Shown: piece by piece, positions 1 to 6,878 of the stretch
Layout: every line of letters starts with the position of its first letter
Position numbering within the stretch: position 1 is the first letter of the stretch
Assembly: GCA_023662725.1 (NCBI GenBank)
Contig: JAMPIL010000006.1
Coordinates: 1-64,000 of the forward strand
Length of the DNA stretch: 64,000 nt
Direction: 5' to 3'
Origin: Ruminococcus flavefaciens
GTDB taxonomy: Bacteria > Bacillota > Clostridia > Oscillospirales > Ruminococcaceae
Notes under the pieces: model-generated
Told to the model about the DNA's origin: nothing
Seen by the model: only the letters and a program-made list of their open reading frames with translations
Database searches by the model: none
Made by a program: the position numbers and the translations under genes

Positions 1-169
1 CAAAGGCAACAGTTTCAACGTTTCTGAAATCTCCGGCATCCCCAACTCTGAGGGCGGTACATACGATGACGGTTACAGATCAACGACGGCTGCTCCAATT
101 AAAAGCACTAAATCCGTTACTCTTACCATTGACGGCGTTACTTATGTGTGGTCGCTCACTGAGAAATAG
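1..169 (+). CDS. 3' end of an unidentified gene (partial)
   Basis: An open frame runs from the window edge (first whole codon at 2) to a TAG stop at 167-169 and encodes about 55 residues. The readable end contains Ser/Thr/Gly-rich stretches and closes with a beta-strand-like segment (VTLTIDGVTYVWSLTEK). This would fit the last strands of an extracellular beta-sandwich module, but the fragment is too short to name a family. An intrinsic terminator follows at once, so this is the last gene of its unit. Its stop is TAG, which shows that TAG is used as a normal stop here; this matters for the amber codon at 27115. Confidence 0.6.
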   Translation, partial: KGNSFNVSEISGIPNSEGGTYDDGYRSTTAAPIKSTKSVTLTIDGVTYVWSLTEK

Positions 170-173
170 ACTC

Positions 174-225
174 GCAAAACAACCGTCAGGACTTTATTTG
201 CTCCGGCGGTTGTTTTGCATTTTTC
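174..225 (+). terminator. Intrinsic terminator of the partial first gene
   Basis: The 12-nt arm GCAAAACAACCG (174-185) pairs perfectly with CGGTTGTTTTGC (207-218). A T-rich tail follows. Confidence 0.8.
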
Positions 226-262
226 GTTGAGATAATTAATAGTACTAGTAATCTCAAAAAAT

Positions 263-304
263 TTGTCGAAAAATATTGACAACAATATTTGATTATGATA
301 TGAT
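263..304 (+). promoter_or_regulatory. Promoter of dockerin gene with upstream 0A-box-like site
   Basis: TTGACA (276-281) and TATGAT (299-304) are separated by 17 bp, a near-consensus housekeeping promoter for the gene at 355. Just upstream, TGTCGAA at 264-270, flanked by T and A runs, matches the Spo0A-binding 0A box TGNCGAA. A protein with a Spo0A-type DNA-binding domain is encoded 0.8 kb away (1117-1812). Control by that protein is inference. Confidence 0.7.
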
Positions 305-307
305 GTA

Positions 308-332
308 TATATTGTAAATTATATACAATATA
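308..332 (+). promoter_or_regulatory. 9-bp inverted repeat at the transcription start
   Basis: TATATTGTA (308-316) and TACAATATA (324-332) form a perfect inverted repeat with a 7-bp spacer. It begins four bases after the -10 box, so it covers the expected start of transcription. It could be a repressor operator or a 5' mRNA hairpin that protects the transcript. The binding protein is unknown. Confidence 0.5.
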
Positions 333-354
333 TTATTTAATAAGGAGAATAAAA

Positions 355-978
355 ATGAAAAAACAACTGAAAAAATCAATTGCTATTATGGCTGCCGGTC
401 TGTTCAGCGCTTTACCGGTTCTTAGGCAGACTCCGCACGTAAATGCCGCTTCCGGACAACAAAATACATGGAGATTTGTAGAAAAATACTCTGGAATTGG
501 TCTTGAATGGTACACCAGCGTTGCCATAAATAAAAAAGGTTATACTTTTGGTTCCAGTGAAAAGGGATCGTTGATTATAAACGATTCAAATTTTCAAACC
601 GGATACGATTCCGCATTAACAGCATTGATAAATGGATACTCAGGCTCGCCTAAAATCAATGGTACAGGATACTTATCCAAATCCACATGGTATACTCCTT
701 TGACTACGAAATCGTTCTCTCTGGATTACAGCTATGAGATAAGCAAAGGTTCTATCACGACAATATCCGTTTTAGTCGGCGATATTAATTTCGACGGGCG
801 TGTAGATATGGACGATGCAAATTATATAGCTGAATATCGTTCACAATTATATGGTGGAACAGACTACTTGACTGAGCTTCAGAAATTAGCCGGAGATGTT
901 GATAATGACGGTGAAGTTACTGTGAGAGATGCCGCTGCCATTACGCGATATAGTAATGGTTATATTAATAATTTTTAA
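355..978 (+). CDS. Secreted dockerin-containing protein, central domain unknown
   Basis: The 207-residue product begins with a lysine-rich n-region and a hydrophobic stretch ending near NAA (about residue 32), a Sec signal peptide. The C-terminal 70 residues form a dockerin: two F-hand-like calcium loops starting GDINFDGRVDMDDA and GDVDNDGEVTVRDAAA. Dockerins plug enzymes into cohesins of a cellulosome scaffoldin outside the cell. Residues 35-135 (aromatic and Gly/Ser-rich) match no family I recognise and are too short for a typical catalytic module, so this may be a binding or structural component. The dockerin differs from the other three in this window: its helix segments lack the LVLLQKYLL pattern, suggesting another cohesin specificity. 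The start follows TAAGGAG at about 7 nt. Confidence 0.85.
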   Translation: MKKQLKKSIAIMAAGLFSALPVLRQTPHVNAASGQQNTWRFVEKYSGIGLEWYTSVAINKKGYTFGSSEKGSLIINDSNFQTGYDSALTALINGYSGSPKINGTGYLSKSTWYTPLTTKSFSLDYSYEISKGSITTISVLVGDINFDGRVDMDDANYIAEYRSQLYGGTDYLTELQKLAGDVDNDGEVTVRDAAAITRYSNGYINNF

Positions 979-1023
979 TTAAATTACTATATACTTTTGA
1001 TTTGTTTTTATTAGTAAAAATGC

Positions 1024-1082
1024 CTATCTGCACATTGATCTGCCTTTATCAAATAAGATGAGGCGGATCAATGTGCAGATAG
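1024..1082. terminator. Long hairpin between convergent genes
   Basis: A 21-bp stem (1024-1044 with 1062-1082, one G.U pair) lies between the dockerin gene and the convergent regulator gene. No strong T-run follows on either strand, so it may be a bidirectional terminator or an mRNA-stabilising hairpin. Confidence 0.55.
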
Positions 1083-1116
1083 TATGCTCTTATTTGTTAG
1101 AGTAGAAGAAGCAACG

Positions 1117-1812
1117 TTAAAGTGCGTTTTCTGTAATACTGTAATCCATCATGATCCTGACCTTTTTGGCGATAAGACCGATCAATTCTGAATTCTTTGG
1201 CTTCCCAACAGGATATCCGAAGAAGATTTCGAAGCGTTTGGAATTTTTGTAATAAATGGTTTCAATGACCGTCCTTATGGAGCGTTCTACGCAGTGTACG
1301 TTGGTTTGACATCGCTCGGCAACTTCAACGTAAAGGCTCATTATTTCCCTTCTGAATAAATTTACGTTTTTGACCGACAATTCTACAGCTGTTTTAAGGT
1401 ATTCGTAGCCTTTTAAATTTGCCGGAGCGCCTAATTCCAGCAGGATTTTTGTGACATATTTGCTGATCTGCGTATCTTTGTCCGCTCTTTTAAGATGATA
1501 TTTCAGGATCTCGCATATACAATCTTCGCCGAGATATTTTGAAATATGTAAAATCCCGTCTTTTTCAATTATGTATTTGTGCGGATCGGAATAATCGGTC
1601 AGGATTATTTGCGTTGCAGCGTAAGTGAAATCAATATCAGTATTATCGTCGCACAACATTATACAATAATTCTCGTATTCACGTATACTGTAAGAAATTT
1701 TTACGTAATTGCCTTGTGAAACTGCGTAATATCCCAGTCCTGACATATGCGATGCGATTTTTACAAATGGATTGATGGCAGTTGATGCTATGTTGTTTTT
1801 CGTGTTTATCAT
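1117..1812 (-). CDS. Stand-alone Spo0A C-terminal-type DNA-binding regulator
   Basis: The 231-residue protein ends with a sequence like the DNA-binding effector domain of Spo0A, roughly residues 118-225. The order is VTKILLELGAPANLKGYEYL, then helices around NLFRREIMSLYVEVAERC and VHCVERSIRTVIETIYYK, then FGYPVGKPKNSELIGLIAKK, as in the Spo0A sigma-binding and recognition-helix region. Residues 1-115 do not look like a phosphoacceptor receiver: I see no acidic pocket, phosphorylatable DMxxP or T/K switch. So this is probably not Spo0A itself but a paralogue with another input domain. GAGGT precedes the ATG. Two 0A-box-like sequences lie upstream. Target genes are unknown; the neighbouring dockerin gene is one candidate. 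Confidence 0.75.
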   Translation of the reverse strand: MINTKNNIASTAINPFVKIASHMSGLGYYAVSQGNYVKISYSIREYENYCIMLCDDNTDIDFTYAATQIILTDYSDPHKYIIEKDGILHISKYLGEDCICEILKYHLKRADKDTQISKYVTKILLELGAPANLKGYEYLKTAVELSVKNVNLFRREIMSLYVEVAERCQTNVHCVERSIRTVIETIYYKNSKRFEIFFGYPVGKPKNSELIGLIAKKVRIMMDYSITENAL

Positions 1813-1846
1813 TATTGTACCTCGTTTGTTTTAATATAATATTTTT

Positions 1847-1910
1847 ATTATACTAAACAAAGGTACGAATGCAATATGTTATTTGAAGATTTTTGTCGTA
1901 TTATGTCGAA
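1847..1910 (-). promoter_or_regulatory. Promoter of the Spo0A-like gene with two 0A-like boxes
   Basis: On the minus strand TATAAT lies at 1852-1847 with a TTGCAT-like -35 about 16 bp upstream. Farther upstream are TGTCGTA (plus-strand 1894-1900) and TGTCGAA (1904-1910), spaced exactly 10 bp apart, one helical turn. The second is a perfect 0A box and the first has one mismatch. The position suggests autoregulation, which is inference. Confidence 0.5.
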
Positions 1911-1960
1911 CTGTTTATATTCATATTCAAAAGTGTTGTAGATTGTATTATTTTTTGCAT

Positions 1961-2000
1961 AAAAATACCGCCCTTCTACTACAGGACGGTGGTTTTTATT
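1961..2000 (-). terminator. Terminator-like hairpin, probably the original tRNA terminator
   Basis: A GC-rich hairpin pairs the ACCGCCCT and AGGACGGT regions with A/T runs on both sides. Read on the minus strand it ends in TTTTTA. It lies just beyond the displaced tRNA-Ala 3' fragment, so before integration it would have ended the tRNA-Ser/tRNA-Ala transcript. Confidence 0.6.
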
Positions 2001-2049
2001 TTTAGCGGCAATATAATTATAATGTTGCCTTTTGCGTACAATGTTTGCT

Positions 2050-2100
2050 TTGGTGGAGCATAGGGGATTCGAACCCCTGACCCCCACACTGCCAGTGTGA
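2050..2100. repeat. Left attachment site (displaced tRNA-Ala 3' fragment)
   Basis: These 51 bp are identical to 6879-6929, starting just outside the encoded CCA end of the tRNA and running through the T-arm into the anticodon arm. Homology stops abruptly at 2101, inside the anticodon stem. The copy lacks the 5' half of the tRNA and is therefore a displaced att site, not a working tRNA. Confidence 0.9.
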
Positions 2101-2192
2101 AAAAGTATCTTTTGAGACTTTTTGAAAAGCTTGGTAACCACCTATATAACGTGATTTTATTGTTGAAGTCTCTGCAATTGTATTGTGATTTG

Positions 2193-2221
2193 TAGTGTCC
2201 TCAGTGTCCTGATAGTGCCTT
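2193..2221 (+). repeat. Tandem TAGTGTCCT repeats, candidate integrase arm sites
   Basis: TAGTGTCCT (2193-2201), CAGTGTCCT (2202-2210) and TAGTGCCTT (2213-2221) lie in tandem between the left att site and the integrase stop. An exact TAGTGTCCT recurs near the right end (6800-6808) in the same orientation. Short repeats inside both ends are the usual layout of arm-type sites bound by the N-terminal domain of tyrosine integrases. Confidence 0.5.
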
Positions 2222-2261
2222 GAAATAATTCGGAGCAGGTTTAAAGCCTGCTCCTTTTCTT

Positions 2262-3482
2262 TTATATGGCTTGTATATTTTGATTGGCAAGCGATTCTAT
2301 TTTTACTTCTTTTTTAGTGATAAGCATTTCTTGAAGAACGTTAGCCGCCTTTTCGTCAGCTTCTGCAACACAATGAAGATATAAGTTTGTTGTTTTCAAA
2401 TCGCCGTGTCCGAGACGTTCTTGCACCTGTTTTATATTCACGCCTCCATATAACAACAGCGTTGCAGATGTATGTCTGAGGGCGTGAAACTTCCTATGAT
2501 TCAAGCCATTCTTTTCAAGAAATTTGCAAAACTGCTTTGAGGGCGTTTGAGGGTACATTATATCGCCGTTCCATTGCGTGAACATCCACCCCTCATTATT
2601 CCATAGTGAACCGAGACGGAGTGCTTCACGCTGTTTCTCTGCTCTCAGGAGCTTTATAAGCTCAACGCAATAGCTGTTTACTGTCACTGTGCGAATGTCA
2701 TTATCCTTTGGAGCTTTAGTCGCTGTTGGCTGTCCTGCAAGTTTGTACGCCGATCTTTCAATAGTAATTTTATTTGTGCGGTAGTCAACGTCGGAAAACT
2801 TCAACGCCACAATTTCGCCGAGACGTGCGCCTGTCATGATTGCGAGCTGAACAATGACTTGAAACTGCAAACTTTCCTGCTCCAGACAACGAAGCATTTC
2901 GGCGGCTTCCTGTTTTGTGAATATTTCGATTTTTGGAGCGATTGTTTTCGGGAGTGTGAGCTTCTCCGAGTTAGCAGGATTTAATGAAATAATGTCAAGC
3001 TTAACTGCCTGTTTAAGTATAGACTGTAATACGGCAAGTTTTCTCTTTACCGTTGCTGCTGACGGCTTACTTATGTCGTTTTGCAGATACTGCACAAACT
3101 GTTGAATATGCGCAGGTTTAAGCTCAGAAAGCTTTATATGACCGAGCAAAGTAATAATGAGGCTGTCAATTAAGTTGCTGTAATATTCAAATGTGCGAGG
3201 CGCAAGAACGTCTTTCTTGATTTCAAGATATATTTTGCAGAAATCCGAGAGTTTAATATTTTGGTTTGAACTAATTTTGCCGCTTCTGCAATTTTCCTCA
3301 AAAGTCACAGCTTGTCGGTTTAGTTCCTTTTCAATCTGCTTTGGTGTCATACTCTGAGACGGTTTCCATGTCATTTCATAAGGCTTGAGCTTTTTTCCGC
3401 TGCTGTCGTAGCCTCTTGATACTCTGATACGGTATGAAATTATCTCACCATTTTTATTTTTTCGTGGGGTTATATTTGCCAT
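2262..3482 (-). CDS. int: Tyrosine-type site-specific integrase
   Basis: This 406-residue protein has the three-part layout of phage and ICE integrases: an N-terminal arm-binding AP2-like domain (about 1-60, beginning MANITPRKNKNG), a SAM-like core-binding domain (about 75-170) and a catalytic domain (about 190-390). Visible catalytic residues are the Arg in TGARLGEIVALKFSDVDY, the HALRHT box, the later GHGDLKTT histidine and the tyrosine in TNLYLH. It would cut and join the tRNA-Ala att sites. Two ATGs are possible; the second (3482) is chosen because AAAGGAG is only one base before the first. The upstream repressor gene overlaps its start by 29 bp, suggesting coupled translation. Confidence 0.93.
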   Translation of the reverse strand: MANITPRKNKNGEIISYRIRVSRGYDSSGKKLKPYEMTWKPSQSMTPKQIEKELNRQAVTFEENCRSGKISSNQNIKLSDFCKIYLEIKKDVLAPRTFEYYSNLIDSLIITLLGHIKLSELKPAHIQQFVQYLQNDISKPSAATVKRKLAVLQSILKQAVKLDIISLNPANSEKLTLPKTIAPKIEIFTKQEAAEMLRCLEQESLQFQVIVQLAIMTGARLGEIVALKFSDVDYRTNKITIERSAYKLAGQPTATKAPKDNDIRTVTVNSYCVELIKLLRAEKQREALRLGSLWNNEGWMFTQWNGDIMYPQTPSKQFCKFLEKNGLNHRKFHALRHTSATLLLYGGVNIKQVQERLGHGDLKTTNLYLHCVAEADEKAANVLQEMLITKKEVKIESLANQNIQAI

Positions 3483-4227
3483 TCCGTTCATGCTCCTTTA
3501 ATTCTTCCCTGAGTTCTTGTACTGTAATGTTCAAATTGTTCAACGCAATACTTCTTTGGGCAGCTGGGCTTAATGATCTGTAGGTGATGCCGGCGATATC
3601 CTCAATCTTATATGTAGTCGGTAAAAGGTTTCCCTTACAATAATCATATATGCACTTTAGAATTATAACGCCGTAGGTTTCCCATGTTATATCAGGATTA
3701 TCAGAACGAACAGAAAGCAAGTCATTAAGGATTTCGATAACTTCTTTGCTGTTTTCATATGTTAAGATTTTTTGCAGCTTAGTCACTTCATCATCTGTTA
3801 ACGATTCGTTCGGCATCGTATATTTACCATTGTGTATTAACTCAGTAACATTACGCTGCTTATTAAGAATATATTCAATTTTGGAATCTTCCATATCAAG
3901 CGGAGTGTTAAGCCTTTGAAGTGTTTTAATGGCATTCTCGCTTAATCCTGTAACATTGCAAGCGTTTATTATATCAGGATCAGTTGAAGGATTCTCAGAA
4001 AGTCCGAGAAGATAATCCGTTGAGACTTTGTAGTAATCAGCGATTTTAGCGAGATTCCTAATAGGACATTCTGCAATTCCCTTTACATACTTATGAAAAG
4101 TTTGGTAAGGTATATCAATTAACTCAGCCTGTTTCGTTTCGCTAAGAGTAGGGTCCGAATCCTTTTTTTCTTCAATCAATAATTCTAAACGTTCTTTTAG
4201 AATTTCTTTTGTATTTTCAATAATCAT
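3454..4227 (-). CDS. XRE-type HTH repressor of the element
   Basis: The 257-residue protein has an N-terminal helix-turn-helix of the XRE/cI type: LSETKQAELIDIPYQTFHKY (about residues 29-48), then CPIRNLAKIADYYKVSTDYL (about 55-74). The C-terminal 170 residues are acidic and helical with no Ser/Lys peptidase signature, so induction would not be by LexA-like self-cleavage. It is divergent from the cro-like gene at 4431 across a 203-bp region with an inverted repeat, the classic lysogeny switch layout. The ATG at 4227 follows AAAGAGGGC; the longer frame to 4353 lacks a ribosome site and would cover the operator region. Confidence 0.85.
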   Translation of the reverse strand: MIIENTKEILKERLELLIEEKKDSDPTLSETKQAELIDIPYQTFHKYVKGIAECPIRNLAKIADYYKVSTDYLLGLSENPSTDPDIINACNVTGLSENAIKTLQRLNTPLDMEDSKIEYILNKQRNVTELIHNGKYTMPNESLTDDEVTKLQKILTYENSKEVIEILNDLLSVRSDNPDITWETYGVIILKCIYDYCKGNLLPTTYKIEDIAGITYRSLSPAAQRSIALNNLNITVQELREELKEHERNGKYNPTKK

Positions 4228-4355
4228 ATAGCCCTCTTTTCTCTTTTTAGATAATATTAAATAAAAAATTTTCCAAAAATATATGTTTAGAAATAATTCG
4301 TTTTGTTGTGAATTTTGTGGTATAGTTATCATATAAGAAAACCACAACCACAACG

Positions 4356-4392
4356 CTTTCTAATAAGATTGTAACACATACATGTTAGAAAG
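4356..4392. promoter_or_regulatory. Inverted repeat in the divergent control region
   Basis: CTTTCTAA (4356-4363) and TTAGAAAG (4385-4392) form an 8-bp inverted repeat between the divergent repressor and cro-like genes. ACCACAACCACAAC (4341-4354) and CCACCACAAAA (4399-4409) flank it. It is the best candidate operator for the element's regulators. Confidence 0.45.
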
Positions 4393-4430
4393 TCAACCCC
4401 ACCACAAAATATTTTTAGGAGGTATTTGTC

Positions 4431-4628
4431 ATGACAAAAGCTAACGCAGACATAAGATCACTAATGAAAGAAAAGAAAGTCCCAGTCTATGCAGTAGGTG
4501 CAGTAATGGGAGTTCATGAAAACACGATTTTTCGCCGTTTGAGATTTGAACTACCAGAGCAGGACAAGCAGATATTTAGACGTATTATCAACGAGCTTTC
4601 GGAGCAGAACGAGAGCGCAAAAAAATAA
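4431..4628 (+). CDS. Small Cro-like HTH protein
   Basis: The 65-residue protein is the first rightward gene of the element. Residues 18-40 (VYAVGAVMGVHENTIFRRLR) read as a helix-turn-helix recognition unit, as in cro-like regulators, and the C-terminal half is charged. A strong TAGGAGGT site lies 8 nt before the ATG. Its position opposite the repressor suggests it opposes or modulates the repressor. No specific family is recognised. Confidence 0.7.
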   Translation: MTKANADIRSLMKEKKVPVYAVGAVMGVHENTIFRRLRFELPEQDKQIFRRIINELSEQNESAKK

Positions 4629-4752
4629 TGCCTACCGGCTGCAACCAGTAGACATTAACAAGCAAATACCATTCATTCACCACAAATAAAAATACCTGCC
4701 TGCTCCCATTATATCACATTTTGGAAGCAGCGACAAGAGGGAGCGAATAAAA

Positions 4753-5013
4753 ATGAGTAATATTTCTTTTGAATCAAATGTGCCGCTTATGGATGGCATA
4801 TCAGGAACAGCAAAACGTTTTGGAATAGCTGAGTATCATGTTAGACAACTTGCTTTATCGGGTAAGGTAAAAGCTGTCCGTGCAGGCGGTCGGGGAAAAA
4901 TCCTCGTCAATCAACAAAGCGTTGCTGATTACTTCAACAATTCTTTTCTGACAGATCAGAACAACGGCAATAGCAGCATAGGCATAAAGCCTATCAGTGT
5001 GAAAGGGGTATAA
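4753..5013 (+). CDS. Excisionase-like helix-turn-helix protein
   Basis: The 86-residue protein contains a winged-HTH/HTH_17 type segment: GTAKRFGIAEYHVRQLALSG (about 18-37), then KVKAVRAGGRGKILVNQQSV (about 38-57). This is the pattern of Xis and MerR-like DNA-binding proteins, where the helix pair is followed by a basic wing ending in a reporter strand. In an element this size the likely role is directing the integrase towards excision. GAGGGAGCG precedes the ATG. It is followed by the next HTH gene after 1 bp, so the two are co-translated. Confidence 0.75.
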   Translation: MSNISFESNVPLMDGISGTAKRFGIAEYHVRQLALSGKVKAVRAGGRGKILVNQQSVADYFNNSFLTDQNNGNSSIGIKPISVKGV

Positions 5014-5014
5014 T

Positions 5015-5275
5015 ATGAAAATTACTGAATTTATCCCCATAGGACAGAAAAACGCAATAACACAGGACGAGCTTTCAATTAGATGCGGACTACCAAAACG
5101 TGAAATCCGAAAACAGGTACATAACGCACGCATTAATGGTGCATCAGGGTATTATATACCTGAATCAGCTGTGGAAGCTGTTCCATATATCCGTATGCAG
5201 CAAAACAGAATCAGGAGTGCTAAAGCTGCAGTAAAATCGACTAAAAGATTCATAAAAGGAGAACCTAAAAAGTGA
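5015..5275 (+). CDS. Small DNA-binding-like element protein
   Basis: The 86-residue product has a helix-turn-helix-like stretch, ITQDELSIRCGLPKREIRKQ (about 15-34), followed by a loop with GASGYYIPESA and a basic C-terminus rich in Lys and Arg. This resembles small phage regulators of early or replication genes, but I cannot name a family. It lies between the Xis-like gene and the DUF6291 gene and overlaps the latter by 4 bp (GTGA). Confidence 0.65.
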   Translation: MKITEFIPIGQKNAITQDELSIRCGLPKREIRKQVHNARINGASGYYIPESAVEAVPYIRMQQNRIRSAKAAVKSTKRFIKGEPKK

Positions 5276-5565
5276 ATGAAGATGAATATACACCGCCGTT
5301 TCCCTCTGTTTTGATGATCTTTACCGATGATTTGGAATGGTTTGACGAATTGACAGCGGAGCAGGTGGGACAAGTTATGCTTGCGGTAATAAAAACGTAC
5401 TTGACTGGAGAAAACCAGCGTGAGGCGATCACCGATCCCGAAGTAAAAGCGGCATATCGTGTTATAAGCAAAGGAGTTGAACGCAACAAGGAAAAATATT
5501 ATGAAAAATGCCGTAAGAACAGGGAAAACAGGAAAGCGAGGGAGAAAAACAAAGACAGCAATTAA
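5272..5565 (+). CDS. DUF6291-like phage protein, possibly shortened
   Basis: The 97-residue protein begins at a GTG overlapping the previous stop. It matches DUF6291-type proteins: SVLMIFTDDLEWFDELTAEQ, then VGQVMLAVIKTYLTGE, and an end rich in NREKYYEKCRKNRENRK. In Firmicute phages these sit in the replication module, often with a longer Lys/Asn/Pro-rich tail. Here the frame stops at 5565, and an A-rich stretch follows that reads as Lys/Pro/Asn-rich in another frame (about 5598-5655). So the C-terminus may have been lost by mutation. Its molecular function is unknown. Confidence 0.75.
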   Translation: MNEDEYTPPFPSVLMIFTDDLEWFDELTAEQVGQVMLAVIKTYLTGENQREAITDPEVKAAYRVISKGVERNKEKYYEKCRKNRENRKAREKNKDSN

Positions 5566-5818
5566 AAAATTACGGTCGTTTACACTCGTTGACGGTCGTA
5601 ACCAAACATAAACCCAAACCTAATCATAAAATAAAACAAAAAATAAGCGTAGGGTGAGGGAGAACGAGGGAGAGGGTGTTTATTACGCCGTATTGCATAC
5701 CACAATGCAATTTAACGGCTGCCTGATATGATACTGTAAATTCAAATAGCCCTTAAAACGCATTTGAGAGCTTGATAAGCATATATATGTTCCACAAGTC
5801 AAGAAAGGAGATGGAATA
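5566..5818. other. Gene-free stretch with repeats and a 20-bp palindrome
   Basis: No convincing gene lies here. ACGGTCGT occurs twice (5572-5579 and 5592-5599), 20 bp apart. An A-rich, purine-biased segment follows. A perfect inverted repeat ATTGCAT-N6-ATGCAAT lies at 5692-5711. These could be an element origin or operator, or decayed sequence of the DUF6291 gene tail. AGAAAGGAGAT near 5803 is the ribosome site of the next gene. Confidence 0.45.
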
Positions 5819-6247
5819 ATGAGCAATGAAGAAAATTTGATTCCTCTGTCAGAACGAACAAAGGACGAACAAAGAGAAATTGCCAAAAAGGGAGGCAGAG
5901 CAAGCGGAAAAGCAAGGAGAAAAAAACGAACAGCTCAGGAAGCGGCACAATTAATTTGGGGTTTACCTGTAAACAAAGATCAGGACAAAATCCTCGAGGA
6001 ATACGGCATAGAAAAATGCGACCGCAATTATTTAATGCTTATAATGGTGAAAGCCGTGCAAATGGCTTCTAACGGCGATCTGAAAGCGATAGAATTTATT
6101 CGCGACACGTTAGGCGAAAATCCTAAATATAAACTTTACGAAAAAAAGATAGAGCTTCTTATAGCTGACAAAGAAGCCGTTTCTTCTCTTGCGGACGATT
6201 GGGTGAACTCAATACCCGATACACCAAAAGAAGATGCTATAGAGTAA
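5819..6247 (+). CDS. KGG-motif phage protein, TerS-like
   Basis: The 142-residue protein begins with an acidic/polar leader and a basic segment EIAKKGGRASGKARRKKRT (about 21-39), typical of phage KGG-type proteins that include small-terminase-like DNA-binding proteins. A helical remainder follows, with MASNGDLKAIEFIRDTLGEN (about 83-102). Small terminase subunits select DNA for packaging, and phage satellites often carry their own copy to redirect helper packaging; that role here is inference. No large terminase is present. AGAAAGGAGAT lies 7 nt before the ATG, and a terminator follows at 6277. Confidence 0.65.
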   Translation: MSNEENLIPLSERTKDEQREIAKKGGRASGKARRKKRTAQEAAQLIWGLPVNKDQDKILEEYGIEKCDRNYLMLIMVKAVQMASNGDLKAIEFIRDTLGENPKYKLYEKKIELLIADKEAVSSLADDWVNSIPDTPKEDAIE

Positions 6248-6276
6248 TACAACAACCTGTAATAATACAAATAAAA

Positions 6277-6304
6277 GCGGAGGCAAAAACGTCTCCGCCT
6301 TATT
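6277..6304. terminator. Bidirectional terminator
   Basis: GCGGAG (6277-6282) pairs with CTCCGC (6293-6298). T-rich sequence follows on both strands, serving the TerS-like gene and the convergent 57-aa gene. Confidence 0.7.
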
Positions 6305-6306
6305 TG

Positions 6307-6480
6307 TTATTCGGCATTATTCTTGATATTGTCATATTTGTCGAACGTCTCTATAAGCATTTCCGAAAGTGTAATGATCTCATTTGAGGATTCTTCGTAG
6401 CTGCTTTCAATGAGAACATCAAGAGCCTTTGCAAGCGATCTCATACGCAAGTAGCAGTTTTCAAGCTCGATACTGTTCAT
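6307..6480 (-). CDS. Small 57-aa element protein
   Basis: A 57-codon frame on the minus strand begins MNSIELENCYLRMRSLAKAL and ends DNIKNNAE. GAAAGGAG lies 9 nt before its ATG, and TATAAT (6518-6513) lies upstream. It is acidic and predicted helical, with a heptad-like pattern of Leu/Ile suggesting a short coiled coil. Similar small proteins occur in clostridial phages and islands without known function. It is transcribed against the other rightward genes and converges on the shared terminator. Confidence 0.6.
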   Translation of the reverse strand: MNSIELENCYLRMRSLAKALDVLIESSYEESSNEIITLSEMLIETFDKYDNIKNNAE

Positions 6481-6878
6481 TACGTTTTTTCTCCTTTCAA
6501 TTTGATAAGAATATTATAGCATAAAAAAATAAGTTTGTGTGGATTCTTACCAAAGAGAAAGTGAAAATCTACCTTTTCAATAGCAGCATGTGAAATAGGT
6601 GTGAATCTGAGTAGTATAATTGCATAAAATAATAAGATTCTTATTACCGAACAGTAAGCGACTTGTGACTTTTAAATGAAAATCCGCAGACTTTCCATAG
6701 GACAGATAAAATCAGTCATAAAAAGCTACTTGTATTTGATTCAATATTGAGGTAATCTAATGAAATATATTGTAACTTTTTGCATTGATAGAGCCCTCAT
6801 AGTGTCCTAAAAGGAATTAGTTAATAAAATAAGCGTTTCCCAAAAATCAAGAAAACGCCTATTTACCGTCATATTCAA
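6481..6878. other. Right end of the element, no gene seen
   Basis: About 400 bp hold the promoter of the 57-aa gene (TATAAT at 6518-6513, minus). TAGTGTCCT at 6800-6808 repeats the left-end arm motif. A hairpin at about 6831-6860 (GCGTTT/AAACGC, T-rich on the minus side) now acts as tRNA-Ala terminator. I see no supported coding frame. Confidence 0.55.

Noticed and set aside
1848-2141. 97-aa minus-strand frame across the left attachment site
   Set aside because: It reads through the tRNA fragment and the terminator hairpin, has no ribosome site and no recognisable domain.
5152-5489. Minus-strand frames opposite the small element genes
   Set aside because: They are shadows of the DUF6291 and HTH genes, which have overlapping starts and stops typical of a rightward operon.
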